The notes under the pieces: model-generated
Databases searched by the model: none
Told to the model about the DNA's origin: nothing
The model's input: the letters and a program-made list of their open reading frames with translations, nothing else
In this document: positions 1 through 7,030 of the stretch, piece after piece
Layout of the letters: each line of letters starts with the position of its first letter
Numbering within the stretch: the stretch's first letter is position 1
Translations under genes and position numbers: made by a program
Origin: COE1 sp964387365
Lineage (GTDB): Bacteria > Bacillota > Clostridia > Lachnospirales > Lachnospiraceae
Direction: 5' to 3'
Assembly: GCA_964387365.1 (NCBI GenBank)
Contig: CAYLWP010000022.1
Location: 1-23,801, forward strand
DNA: 23,801 nucleotides

Positions 1-340
1 AGAGCCGGAGCTTGCAGACGAGATCAGAAAGAAGATGTTCGTATTCGAAGATATCCTGCTGCTTGATGACAGAGCAATCCAGCGAGTACTCAGAGACGTT
101 GACAATAACGATCTTGCCATTGCATGTAAGGGCTCCAATGAAGATGTTCAGAATGCAATCTTCAATAACATGTCTAAGCGTCTGGCAGAGATGATTAAGG
201 AAGATATGGAATTCATGGGACCTGTTCGTATGAAGGACGTAGAAGAAGCACAGCAGAAGATTGTAAATATCATCAGAAAACTTGAAGACTCTGCAGAAAT
301 TGTTATTTCCAGAGGTGGAGGTGACGAAATCGTTGTCTAA
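1..340 (+). CDS. fliG: Flagellar motor switch protein FliG, C-terminal part (5' end outside window)
   Basis: FliG is the rotor protein of the C-ring. Its C-terminal domain meets MotA and takes up torque. Only the last 112 or so codons are here, read from base 2 and ending in TAA at 338-340; a full FliG is about 335 residues. The visible part holds the torque helix region (KKMFVFEDILLLDDRAIQ), with the conserved charged residues around LDDR and RVLRDVD, then the NMSKR, MGPVRMKDVEEAQQ and C-terminal RGGGDE segments typical of FliG. The sequence matches the family closely from memory, with no gap or frameshift. The codons for the terminal GGG motif also contain the ribosome binding site of fliH, whose start overlaps this gene's last bases. 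Confidence 0.97.
   Translation, partial: EPELADEIRKKMFVFEDILLLDDRAIQRVLRDVDNNDLAIACKGSNEDVQNAIFNNMSKRLAEMIKEDMEFMGPVRMKDVEEAQQKIVNIIRKLEDSAEIVISRGGGDEIVV
317..324 (+). promoter_or_regulatory. Shine-Dalgarno site that places the fliH start
   Basis: GGAGGTGA lies inside the Gly-Gly-Asp codons of fliG and is fully complementary to the anti-SD end of 16S rRNA. It sits 8 bases before a TTG at 333, which favours that TTG over the in-frame ATG at 282, which has no such site. Confidence 0.75.
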
Positions 341-1220
341 AGGTAGCGTATTAAAATCCGGCTGGATGTATATGAATCCAACGGAAACAAGAGTAATTGA
401 CACAAATGCCATGGTGGAAAGCAAGCTTAAGGAGTTATCCGTTAAGCTTGCGGTAGAAACCGATGGAGATGCAGGATTTACAGACGGCTTTGTACAGGGA
501 ATCAAGGCAGAACGTGTGGCAGAGCTTGTAGGCGAGGGCATGGAGGAACAGCCGCAGGAACCACAGGCTCCCGAAAGCGAAATCCTGCTTCAACAGGCAC
601 AGGAAGAAATAGAAAATATGAAGGCCGAGGCGCTTGCGGAAATCGAAGATGCCAGAAAGCATATCATCGAAGAGGCAAAGAAAACCGGTTATCAGGAAGG
701 CTTTGAACAGGGTAAAAAGGAAGGCTATGAGGCGGGACATGAGGATGGCTTAAACAGCGTAGCCGAGCAAAGAGAAGAAGTCCTGAGAGAGGCATCTGAG
801 CGCATCGAACAGTTAGAAGAGGAATATCAGAAAAAAATCAATGAACTGGAACCGCAGTTTATTGAGACATTAACAGGAATCTATGAGCACATATTCCATG
901 TGAGTCTGAAGAATTCAAAGGAACTGGTTGTTTATCTGATAGCCAATACCTTAAGGAATCTGGAAGGAAACAGCGGATATCTGATTCATGTTTCTAAGGA
1001 AGACTATCCGTTTGTAAGCATGCAGAAGAACGAGCTGGTTAACGGAACAGGAATTCATGTCGATCATGTAGATATCATAGAGGATGCAACGCTTGGCAAG
1101 GCAGAATGCATGATAGAAACAGGAAACGGTGTTTTCGACTGCGGACTGGGAACACAGCTTGAAGCACTGAATGAAGAATTAAGATTATTATCCTATGAAC
1201 CGGGAAAGACAGAAGGGTGA
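333..1220 (+). CDS. fliH: Flagellar assembly protein FliH (export ATPase regulator)
   Basis: FliH is the stator-like partner that holds the ATPase FliI at the export gate and restrains its activity. The chosen TTG start gives 295 residues beginning (M)SKGSVLKSGW, like the short N-termini of other FliH proteins. It overlaps fliG by 8 bases. An in-frame ATG at 282 would add 17 residues but lacks a ribosome site. The central region is a long acidic coiled coil with a glycine every fourth residue at about 119, 123, 127, 131, 135 and 139, the GxxxG repeat that marks FliH. The C-terminal third (about 175-290) matches the globular FliH/V-ATPase-E-like domain. fliI follows after 3 bases, so the two are co-translated. 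FliH is weakly conserved; the call rests on the glycine repeat and position. Confidence 0.9.
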   Translation: MSKGSVLKSGWMYMNPTETRVIDTNAMVESKLKELSVKLAVETDGDAGFTDGFVQGIKAERVAELVGEGMEEQPQEPQAPESEILLQQAQEEIENMKAEALAEIEDARKHIIEEAKKTGYQEGFEQGKKEGYEAGHEDGLNSVAEQREEVLREASERIEQLEEEYQKKINELEPQFIETLTGIYEHIFHVSLKNSKELVVYLIANTLRNLEGNSGYLIHVSKEDYPFVSMQKNELVNGTGIHVDHVDIIEDATLGKAECMIETGNGVFDCGLGTQLEALNEELRLLSYEPGKTEG

Positions 1221-1223
1221 GAT

Positions 1224-2546
1224 ATGACAGCAGCAATTTCCTTTGATAAGTATCAGACCGTAATGAATAAGACTTTTTTCAAAAAGCTCGGAAAAGTGGA
1301 AAATGTGGTAGGACTTACCATTGAATCAACCGGACCCGATGCCAAGCTGGGAGACCTCTGCAGAATCTATACCGATGTAGAGAAAGAAAGCTTTATCCTG
1401 GCAGAGGTGGTAGGCTTTAAGGACAAAAAAACATTACTTATGCCGTACGAGGTGACGGACGGAATCGGTCTTGGATGTATCGTAGAAAATATGAATTATC
1501 CATTAAGCGTTCCTGTCGGTGATTATCTTCTCGGCAAGATATTAGACGGACTCGGAAGATGTATTGATGATTATCAGCCGGACCCGAGAGCCGTTACGAA
1601 ATATCCGCTGGAAGCACCGCCGCCGGATCCGATGAGCAGAGAGATTATCAACGAAGTTCTTCCGTTAGGTGTAAAGGCAGTAGACGGTCTGATAACCGTA
1701 GGAAAAGGACAGAGAATCGGCATTTTTGCAGGCTCCGGTGTAGGAAAGTCAACACTGATGGGTATGTTTGCAAGAAATACCAAGGCTGACATCAATGTCA
1801 TCGCACTGATTGGTGAGCGAGGTCGAGAGGTAAGGGAATTTATCGAAAGAGACCTTGGAGAAGAAGGTATGAGACGTTCCGTAGTTGTTGTTTCAACCTC
1901 CGATAAGCCTGCTCTGGAGCGAAATAAGGCTGCAAAAACGGCAACAGCGATTGCAGAGTATTTCAGAGATCAGGGAAAAGATGTATTGCTGATGATGGAC
2001 TCGTTAACACGTTTTTCCATGGCACAAAGAGAAATCGGACTTGCCAGTGGAGAACCACCTGTAACAAGAGGCTATCCGCCAAGTGTATACTCCGAAATGC
2101 CTAAGCTTTTAGAGCGTGCAGGATGTGCGGAGAAGGGTTCCATCACAGGGTTATATACCGTATTGGTTGATGGTGAAGATTTCAATGAACCGATTACCGA
2201 TACAGCAAGAAGTATTCTGGACGGACACATCATGCTGACCAGAAAGCTTGCAAATAAGAATCATTATCCTGCGATTGACGTATTACAGAGTATTTCCAGA
2301 TGTATGTCAATGATTGCGGACAAGGATCATAAGGATGTAGCAGGTAAGCTCAAAAATATTATGGCTACCTATAATGAGGCAGAAGACCTGATTAACATAG
2401 GAGCCTATAAAAAGGGAAGCAACCCTAATATTGATAATGCAATCAGTAAGATTGATGCAGTAAATGAATTCCTGCTTCAGTCTACGGAAGATAAATTTAG
2501 TTTTGAAGAGACATTGGAACAGTTACAGGGATTATTTGAAGAGTAG
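1224..2546 (+). CDS. fliI: Flagellum-specific ATP synthase FliI (type III export ATPase)
   Basis: FliI is the hexameric ATPase of the flagellar type III export apparatus. It hydrolyses ATP to unload substrates from chaperones and works with FliH and FliJ under the membrane. The 440-residue length is normal. Visible parts: an N-terminal beta-barrel, Walker A AGSGVGKST at about 169-177, the GERGREVREF motif, Walker B LLMMDSLTRF near 253-262, and the ATP-synthase signature PPSVYSEMPKLLERAG. The C-terminal helical domain includes IGAYKKGSNPNID. The ATG follows the fliH stop by 3 bases behind a GGGTGAG-like ribosome site. The close relation to F1 beta subunits is resolved by the FliI-type N-terminus and the neighbours. 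Confidence 0.97.
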   Translation: MTAAISFDKYQTVMNKTFFKKLGKVENVVGLTIESTGPDAKLGDLCRIYTDVEKESFILAEVVGFKDKKTLLMPYEVTDGIGLGCIVENMNYPLSVPVGDYLLGKILDGLGRCIDDYQPDPRAVTKYPLEAPPPDPMSREIINEVLPLGVKAVDGLITVGKGQRIGIFAGSGVGKSTLMGMFARNTKADINVIALIGERGREVREFIERDLGEEGMRRSVVVVSTSDKPALERNKAAKTATAIAEYFRDQGKDVLLMMDSLTRFSMAQREIGLASGEPPVTRGYPPSVYSEMPKLLERAGCAEKGSITGLYTVLVDGEDFNEPITDTARSILDGHIMLTRKLANKNHYPAIDVLQSISRCMSMIADKDHKDVAGKLKNIMATYNEAEDLINIGAYKKGSNPNIDNAISKIDAVNEFLLQSTEDKFSFEETLEQLQGLFEE

Positions 2547-2595
2547 CACAGGATTAGAGTAACAGTTGCCATGCAAATGATGGAGATGAGAAAAA

Positions 2596-3063
2596 ATGGC
2601 CAGATTCCGTTATAAGATGCAGGGTATCCTGGATGTGAAGGAAAAACTCGAAACAAGAGCGAAGCAGGACTTTGCAGCAGCAAACCGAAGGCTTGCCGAG
2701 GAGCAGGAAAAGCTTACGGAATTGCAGGAAAGAAAAGCTGCTTACATGGAAGAGGGAGTTGCTCTTCGAAGGGAACGAATCGATGTCAGAAAGCTTAGAG
2801 AAAATAAAATGGCTGTTATGAAAATGGATGAATATATTTCAAAGCAGATTATTCAGATTAATCAGGCAGCCAGAGAGGTAGAAAGAACCAGAGCAGCATT
2901 GCAGGAACTAGTGCAGGAACGTAAAGCTCATGAAAAATTGAAGGAGAATGCTTTTGCTGAATTTATGAAGGAAGAACAGAGTCAGGAAAGCAAAGAAATA
3001 GATCAATTAACGACATATACACATGGACAGAAACTGATGGGAGAACACGAACATGGCAGGTAG
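2596..3063 (+). CDS. fliJ: Flagellar export protein FliJ
   Basis: FliJ is a small coiled-coil protein that sits in the FliI hexamer, like the gamma stalk of F1, and couples ATPase work to FlhA. The 155 residues begin MARFRYKMQGILDVKE, the usual FliJ opening, and are then almost wholly charged coiled coil (KEKLETRAKQDF...). The ATG lies 8 bases after GGAGAT. The last 11 bases overlap the next gene. Sequence conservation in FliJ is low, so the call combines the N-terminal motif, size, coiled coil and position directly after fliI. Confidence 0.9.
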   Translation: MARFRYKMQGILDVKEKLETRAKQDFAAANRRLAEEQEKLTELQERKAAYMEEGVALRRERIDVRKLRENKMAVMKMDEYISKQIIQINQAAREVERTRAALQELVQERKAHEKLKENAFAEFMKEEQSQESKEIDQLTTYTHGQKLMGEHEHGR

Positions 3064-3934
3064 AAATGCAAAATTAAGTCCGGATGCACCGGAAATGCAG
3101 ATGCAGCAGTTAAGAGAAACAAAAAAACAGTTCAAGCAGGAAGAAAAGAGCAGAAAGAAGGAAGCGAAAAAGCGGGCAAAAGAGCTCGAATCGCAGGAAA
3201 GAGAGCTGGATGAGCAAATCGATGGAAACAGCGTATCGGTTGCCATTGTTACCGTATTTATCATTGCTATCTGGCTGGGAATTCTTGTTCTGCTGGTAAA
3301 AATGGATGTAGGTGGCTTTGGTTCGAATGTACTGACACCTATTTTCAAGGATGTGCCGGTAGTAAATATGATTCTGCCGTCAGAGTCGGCAGTGGAAACA
3401 TCAAAGAAGGAAGAAAACTACGGTGGTTACAGCAGCTTAAGGGATGCAGTAGACCAGATTAAGAAGCTTGAGCTGCAGCTTGATCAGATGCAGTCCTCAA
3501 ACACCACCTATGTAGAGCAGATAGAAGCCCTGAAGGCAGAGGTAAAGCGTTTGAAAACCTTTGAAGACAATCAGGTGGCATTCCAGGAAATCAAGGAAGA
3601 ATTTTACGAGGAAGTAGTATATGCAGAAAACGGACCGGGAGCAGATGAGTATCGGAGATACTATGAAGAAATGGACCCGGCAACGGCAGAGAGCCTTTAC
3701 AAGCAGGTAATCCAGTCTGAGACAGCAGATAAGAAGATGAAGGAATATGCATCATCCTTCAGCAATATGCAGGCTTCTGAGGCAGCAAAAATCCTTGGAG
3801 CAATGACAGACGACCTTGAGCTTGCGGCAGAGATTCTCGAAACACTCAATGGGAAAGACAGAGGCGCAATCATGGGAGCAATGGATCCGGCAGTTGCTGC
3901 AAGAATTACAAAAATAATGGACCCAAATTCTTAA
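3053..3934 (+). CDS. MotE/YlxF-like membrane protein with MgtE-N-type C-terminal domain
   Basis: Its position between fliJ and fliK is that of B. subtilis ylxF, and the family is often called MotE-like. In other bacteria MotE helps a periplasmic motor protein fold; the role of the Firmicutes protein is not settled. The 293 residues show a basic and acidic cytoplasmic N-terminus (about 1-57), one membrane segment (VAIVTVFIIAIWLGILVLLV, about 62-81), an outside linker, a coiled coil (about 130-175) and a C-terminal helical repeat region (about 205-290). That last region has the pattern SEAAKILGAM...LAAEILETL...RGAIMGAMDPAVAARI, like the N-domain of MgtE and the middle of FliG. It overlaps fliJ by 11 bases. 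A promoter and hairpin follow it. A job in stator or rod assembly is only inferred. Confidence 0.85.
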   Translation: MAGRNAKLSPDAPEMQMQQLRETKKQFKQEEKSRKKEAKKRAKELESQERELDEQIDGNSVSVAIVTVFIIAIWLGILVLLVKMDVGGFGSNVLTPIFKDVPVVNMILPSESAVETSKKEENYGGYSSLRDAVDQIKKLELQLDQMQSSNTTYVEQIEALKAEVKRLKTFEDNQVAFQEIKEEFYEEVVYAENGPGADEYRRYYEEMDPATAESLYKQVIQSETADKKMKEYASSFSNMQASEAAKILGAMTDDLELAAEILETLNGKDRGAIMGAMDPAVAARITKIMDPNS

Positions 3935-3958
3935 TGAAAGCATCAAAATTACCGATAT
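3932..3958 (+). promoter_or_regulatory. Candidate sigma-28 (sigma-D) promoter for fliK and downstream genes
   Basis: ACCGATAT at 3951-3958 matches the flagellar sigma -10 (GCCGATAT/GCCGATAA) at 7 of 8 positions. A TAAT at 3932-3935 sits 15 bases upstream, where the -35 TAAA is expected, and matches 3 of 4. Transcription would start near 3965, just before the hairpin at 3970-4000 and about 80 bases before fliK. CCGATAT is expected about 1.4 times by chance on one strand of this window, but being in a gap that is a small part of the sequence, correctly oriented before a gene, makes it more likely real. Confidence 0.5.
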
Positions 3959-3969
3959 ATATTATGTAA

Positions 3970-4000
3970 GCAAAATGCGCTTTCAACAGGCGCATTTTGT
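3970..4000 (+). repeat. Perfect 10-bp inverted repeat (hairpin) between the MotE-like gene and fliK
   Basis: CAAAATGCGC at 3971-3980 and GCGCATTTTG at 3990-3999 are exact reverse complements around a 9-base loop, and a G-U pair at 3970/4000 adds one step. There is no free U run after the stem (the next bases are CAATAAAAAG), so it is not a standard intrinsic terminator. It could be a weak attenuator, a processing site, or a 5' cap on the transcript that would start near 3965. Confidence 0.7.
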
Positions 4001-4042
4001 CAATAAAAAGTACCTTGAAAACTTAAGAGAGGAGGATGATGT

Positions 4043-5515
4043 ATGACAAGTGCACCAGTACGTGATGCAGTATACGGAATCGGAGCGATATCCGGTACAA
4101 ATACTGCAAAAGCGGAACGCATACAGTCGAAGGAGCAGGACTTCTCGGCGGTTATGAGCCGGGTTAAGGATAATGCAAAACAGACTGTGTATCAGTCGGA
4201 TAATCAGCTGACTGAAAAAAATACTGCTTCGCAGTCGAAGGAAACGTATGAAGCAAAGAATGACTTCAAACCGGATAAATCGACTGCAAAAACGGAGAGT
4301 GACAGCTCCAAAGTGGTGGATAACACTTCGAAAAAAACACAGGATTTGTCGAAAGAGGAACCGGTTGATAAAGAAGTGGCCGAAGCTGTAGAGGAGGCCG
4401 CAGAAGAAGTCATGCAGGAGGTAGAAGAAGCACTGGAGGTTAGCGAAGAAGAATTGCTTGCGGTTATGGAGCAGCTCGGATTGCAGCCGATAGATTTACT
4501 CAATCCTGATAACATGGCTGCCATTCTGACAGAGCTGGCAGGTGAAGATTCAACAATTCAGCTGGTAATGGATGAGGAGATGTATCTTACACTGCAGGAT
4601 TTGACACAGATGATTGAGGAAAAGGCGCAGGAGCTTTTAAATGCCACAGGACTTACCGATGAGGAATTGGATGTGGTAATGGATCAGTTGAAATTCCTGA
4701 TTGATCAGAAGCTGTCAGAAGAAAACGGCATACAGGATGCAGAATTACTTACCATGGAACAGCCGGAGCTTTTAGCCGAGACAGGTGAGGCAATGGAGGA
4801 TGGTGAAGTACCTGTGATTGTGAAGGAGAATACCGGAGCAGATGAGGTACCAAATACAGAACTGACAGGAGAAGCTGCAGAAGGAATCAAAGGAAATACA
4901 GAGGCTGGAAAAAATGAGGATTCTCTTTTTGGACAGCAACAGCAGAACATGCCAAGCTTCCAAAATATGTCAGAGGAAATTGCAGAGCTTGCACAGGAAA
5001 GTAAGCTTCAGGGTGCAGATACACCAAATACGGAGAGTATCTTAAAACAGCTTGCTGATTATGTAAAGATACAAAACGGCAAGGAACTGACAGAGATGGA
5101 GTTACAGCTTCATCCGGCAAGCCTTGGTAATGTCAAGGTATTACTTTCAACAAAGGGCGGCGTAGTGACAGCACAGCTTACTACTGAAAATGAAGTAGTA
5201 AAGAATGCAATCGAATCTCAGGCTTCACAGCTGAAGCTTAACCTCGAAGAACAGGGCGTTAAGGTAGAGGCAATCGAAGTATCTGTTGCAAGTCATCAGA
5301 TGGAGAGAAATCTCGAACAGAACACCGGAGATGGTCACAATCAGGAGCAGACAGAGGAAACAAATACTCACAAAATCAGAAAGACAAGCATCAATCTGAA
5401 TTCCTACGATAGCGAAGATGAATTAATCGAGGATATCACAGGTGCAGATGATGCAACAAAGATTGCTATGGAAATGATGGCAATCGGTGGCAACAGGATG
5501 GATTTACTTGCATAG
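4043..5515 (+). CDS. fliK: Flagellar hook-length control protein FliK
   Basis: FliK is secreted during hook growth as a ruler, and its C-terminal domain then tells FlhB to switch from hook to filament substrates. This one has 490 residues. The first 350 or so are acidic, low in aromatic residues and rich in E, T, Q and K, with helical stretches, as expected of a secreted unfolded ruler. The conserved FliK C-terminal domain lies at about 349-415 with LQLHPASLGNVKVLL, followed by VTAQLTTENE and LKLNLEEQGVKVEAIEV. The start has a strong GAGGAGGATG ribosome site; two nearer ATGs at 4036 and 4039 are out of frame. A candidate sigma-28 promoter and hairpin lie upstream. Confidence 0.93.
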   Translation: MTSAPVRDAVYGIGAISGTNTAKAERIQSKEQDFSAVMSRVKDNAKQTVYQSDNQLTEKNTASQSKETYEAKNDFKPDKSTAKTESDSSKVVDNTSKKTQDLSKEEPVDKEVAEAVEEAAEEVMQEVEEALEVSEEELLAVMEQLGLQPIDLLNPDNMAAILTELAGEDSTIQLVMDEEMYLTLQDLTQMIEEKAQELLNATGLTDEELDVVMDQLKFLIDQKLSEENGIQDAELLTMEQPELLAETGEAMEDGEVPVIVKENTGADEVPNTELTGEAAEGIKGNTEAGKNEDSLFGQQQQNMPSFQNMSEEIAELAQESKLQGADTPNTESILKQLADYVKIQNGKELTEMELQLHPASLGNVKVLLSTKGGVVTAQLTTENEVVKNAIESQASQLKLNLEEQGVKVEAIEVSVASHQMERNLEQNTGDGHNQEQTEETNTHKIRKTSINLNSYDSEDELIEDITGADDATKIAMEMMAIGGNRMDLLA

Positions 5516-5533
5516 GAAGAAAGGGATATAGTT

Positions 5534-6520
5534 ATGAGTTTATTAGCACCATATGTAGACGGATCGCTGCAAACATCGACAGCATCCACAGATTCTCTTG
5601 CGAAGTCCTCGAACAAGTCAGAGGTTGACAGTGACACATTCCTTACCTTGTTGGTTGCAGAAATGCAGAACCAGGATCCGTTGGAGCCGACAAGTAATAC
5701 AGAATGGGTATCACAGTACGCAACCTTTACTCAGGTCGAGCAGATGTCGGAAATGGGAGAATCCATGGATTTACTTCGTGCTAACAGCATGATTGGCAAG
5801 GAAGTTGTTATGAAGGTAACAAGCCAGAGCACAGGAGAGACAAGCTACAAGCGTGGCGTAGTAGATTATGTCACAGTAGAAAGCGGCGAAGCACTTCTCG
5901 TTATTGATGAAGAGAAATATTCTATCGACGATCTTGACAGTGTGGCAAGTGAAGAATATTTTACAGCATACGATTTGTATTCGGAATTTGTTGGTATGGT
6001 GGGCGCACTTCCAAGTCTTAATCTTATTGATAAGTCTTATGAGAATACGATTGGCAAGGTATATGATCTGTATAGCAATCTGACAGAATATCAGAAGAAC
6101 TATATTGATAAATATGCAGCCGGTTATGTATCTTCGTACGAAGCGTATATCAAGAAGATGGAGCAGATAGGTATTACCTTTGGTGAGCAAGAGGAAGAAC
6201 AGAAGGTAACGACCTTGGATGATGTATTGGATGCATTTAACAAGAAGATGGATGCATTGATGGAACAGCTTACTACAATCAATGCAGGTACTCAGAACAA
6301 TGCTTCCGGAAGTCAGATGCCAGGTACTGAAGGCACAACGGATGTGACAGATAAGGTAGAGGATGGTACGGCAACAGAGAACAGTGCTGCACCGGATAAT
6401 ACCGAAGTGACCCAAAACGCGGAGAGTGCAAATGTTACACAGGAAGCTGAGCAGAGTGATACCGCAGAGACATCGGATGAAGTATTGGAACAGCTGACGC
6501 AGGATACAGAGAACGTGTAG
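5534..6520 (+). CDS. flgD: Flagellar hook cap protein FlgD with unusual helical and acidic C-terminal extension
   Basis: FlgD caps the growing hook and guides FlgE into place. The N-terminal family core is clear: FLTLLVAEMQNQDPLEPT at about 36-53, then TEWVSQYATFTQVEQM and the NSMIGKEVVMK strand region. After about residue 140 the usual FlgD Tudor/Ig-like domain is not recognisable. Instead there is a helical stretch (about 140-214) with ALPSLNLIDK, VYDLYSNLTEYQKNYID and Y-rich turns. It resembles the bundled-helix modules of Gram-positive surface proteins (pattern ALP..L.L.DK...AYD.LT..QK). A short coiled stretch and an acidic Thr/Asn/Glu-rich tail (about 250-328) follow. At 328 residues it is longer than the usual 140-230. 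The domain reading is from pattern memory. Confidence 0.9.
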   Translation: MSLLAPYVDGSLQTSTASTDSLAKSSNKSEVDSDTFLTLLVAEMQNQDPLEPTSNTEWVSQYATFTQVEQMSEMGESMDLLRANSMIGKEVVMKVTSQSTGETSYKRGVVDYVTVESGEALLVIDEEKYSIDDLDSVASEEYFTAYDLYSEFVGMVGALPSLNLIDKSYENTIGKVYDLYSNLTEYQKNYIDKYAAGYVSSYEAYIKKMEQIGITFGEQEEEQKVTTLDDVLDAFNKKMDALMEQLTTINAGTQNNASGSQMPGTEGTTDVTDKVEDGTATENSAAPDNTEVTQNAESANVTQEAEQSDTAETSDEVLEQLTQDTENV

Positions 6521-6552
6521 TGATAAGCCGGCAAGGGTAAGGAGATATGCAT

Positions 6553-6945
6553 ATGAAGATAAGCAATAAACAATTCCTTTCCATTGAGCAGCTACAGGAT
6601 CAATTTTTAACACAACAAAAGAGTAAGCCCGATATCAAAACGGCAGAAGGCTTCAGCTTTGAAGAAGTTCTGCAAAGGACACAGGGAAACAGCGAAGTCA
6701 AATTTTCAAAGCATGCGGCCAACAGGCTGAATGACAGAAATATTGAACTTACTAAGGAACAACTGGAAAGGTTGAACGAAGGTACGAAAAAGGCAGGAGA
6801 TAAGGGGATTAAAGAATCATTGGTATTAATCGATGAGCTTGCTTTTATCGTAAACACAAGAAGTAACACAGTGATCACTGCCTTTGTGCAGGGGGAAACA
6901 AAAGAAAATATTTTTACAAATATTGATGGCGCCGTAATTACATAA
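6553..6945 (+). CDS. Small flagellar operon protein (TIGR02530 type), function unknown
   Basis: This gene belongs to a short family found between flgD and flgE in many Firmicutes and spirochaetes, known only as a flagellar operon protein. The match is the C-terminal block (about 50-130): FSKHAANRLNDRNIELT, then a LNEGTKKAGDKGIKESLVL stretch and ends like AFIVNTRSNTVITAFV. The family domain occupies about 80 residues of the 130. I chose the ATG at 6553, 8 bases after AAGGAGA; the ATG at 6547 is only 2 bases from GGAG and would add two residues. A hook-assembly or chaperone role is inferred only from its neighbours. A weak hairpin and a tiny open frame follow before flgE. Confidence 0.88.
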   Translation: MKISNKQFLSIEQLQDQFLTQQKSKPDIKTAEGFSFEEVLQRTQGNSEVKFSKHAANRLNDRNIELTKEQLERLNEGTKKAGDKGIKESLVLIDELAFIVNTRSNTVITAFVQGETKENIFTNIDGAVIT

Positions 6946-6979
6946 TAGCCGGACCTTTTAAGGAGGCTATAGCTTCTGA

Positions 6980-7030
6980 ATGACAGAGGAAGCAGATGCG
7001 GCAAAGAAATTAGGAGGTCATTCATTATGA
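6980..7030 (+). CDS. Possible 16-codon upstream open frame overlapping the flgE start
   Basis: ATG at 6980 opens MTEEADAAKKLGGHSL and stops at TGA 7028-7030, which overlaps the flgE ATG in an ATGA arrangement typical of translational coupling. A strong AAGGAGG lies at 6960-6966, but 13 bases upstream, which is long. That site sits in a weak imperfect hairpin (ATAGCC 6945-6950 with GGCTAT 6965-6970). flgE has its own AGGAGGT at 7012-7018, so this frame may be chance. Confidence 0.2.
   Translation: MTEEADAAKKLGGHSL

Noticed and set aside
5771..6613. Antisense open frame of 280 codons opposite flgD
   Set aside because: It is a shadow of flgD codon use, has no ribosome site or family resemblance, and is a Cys/Leu/Ile-rich string without domain pattern.
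6629..6635. CCGATAT inside the small flagellar operon gene, a possible sigma-28 -10
   Set aside because: It lies in coding sequence, has only a poor -35 candidate, and about one or two such 7-mers are expected by chance per strand here.
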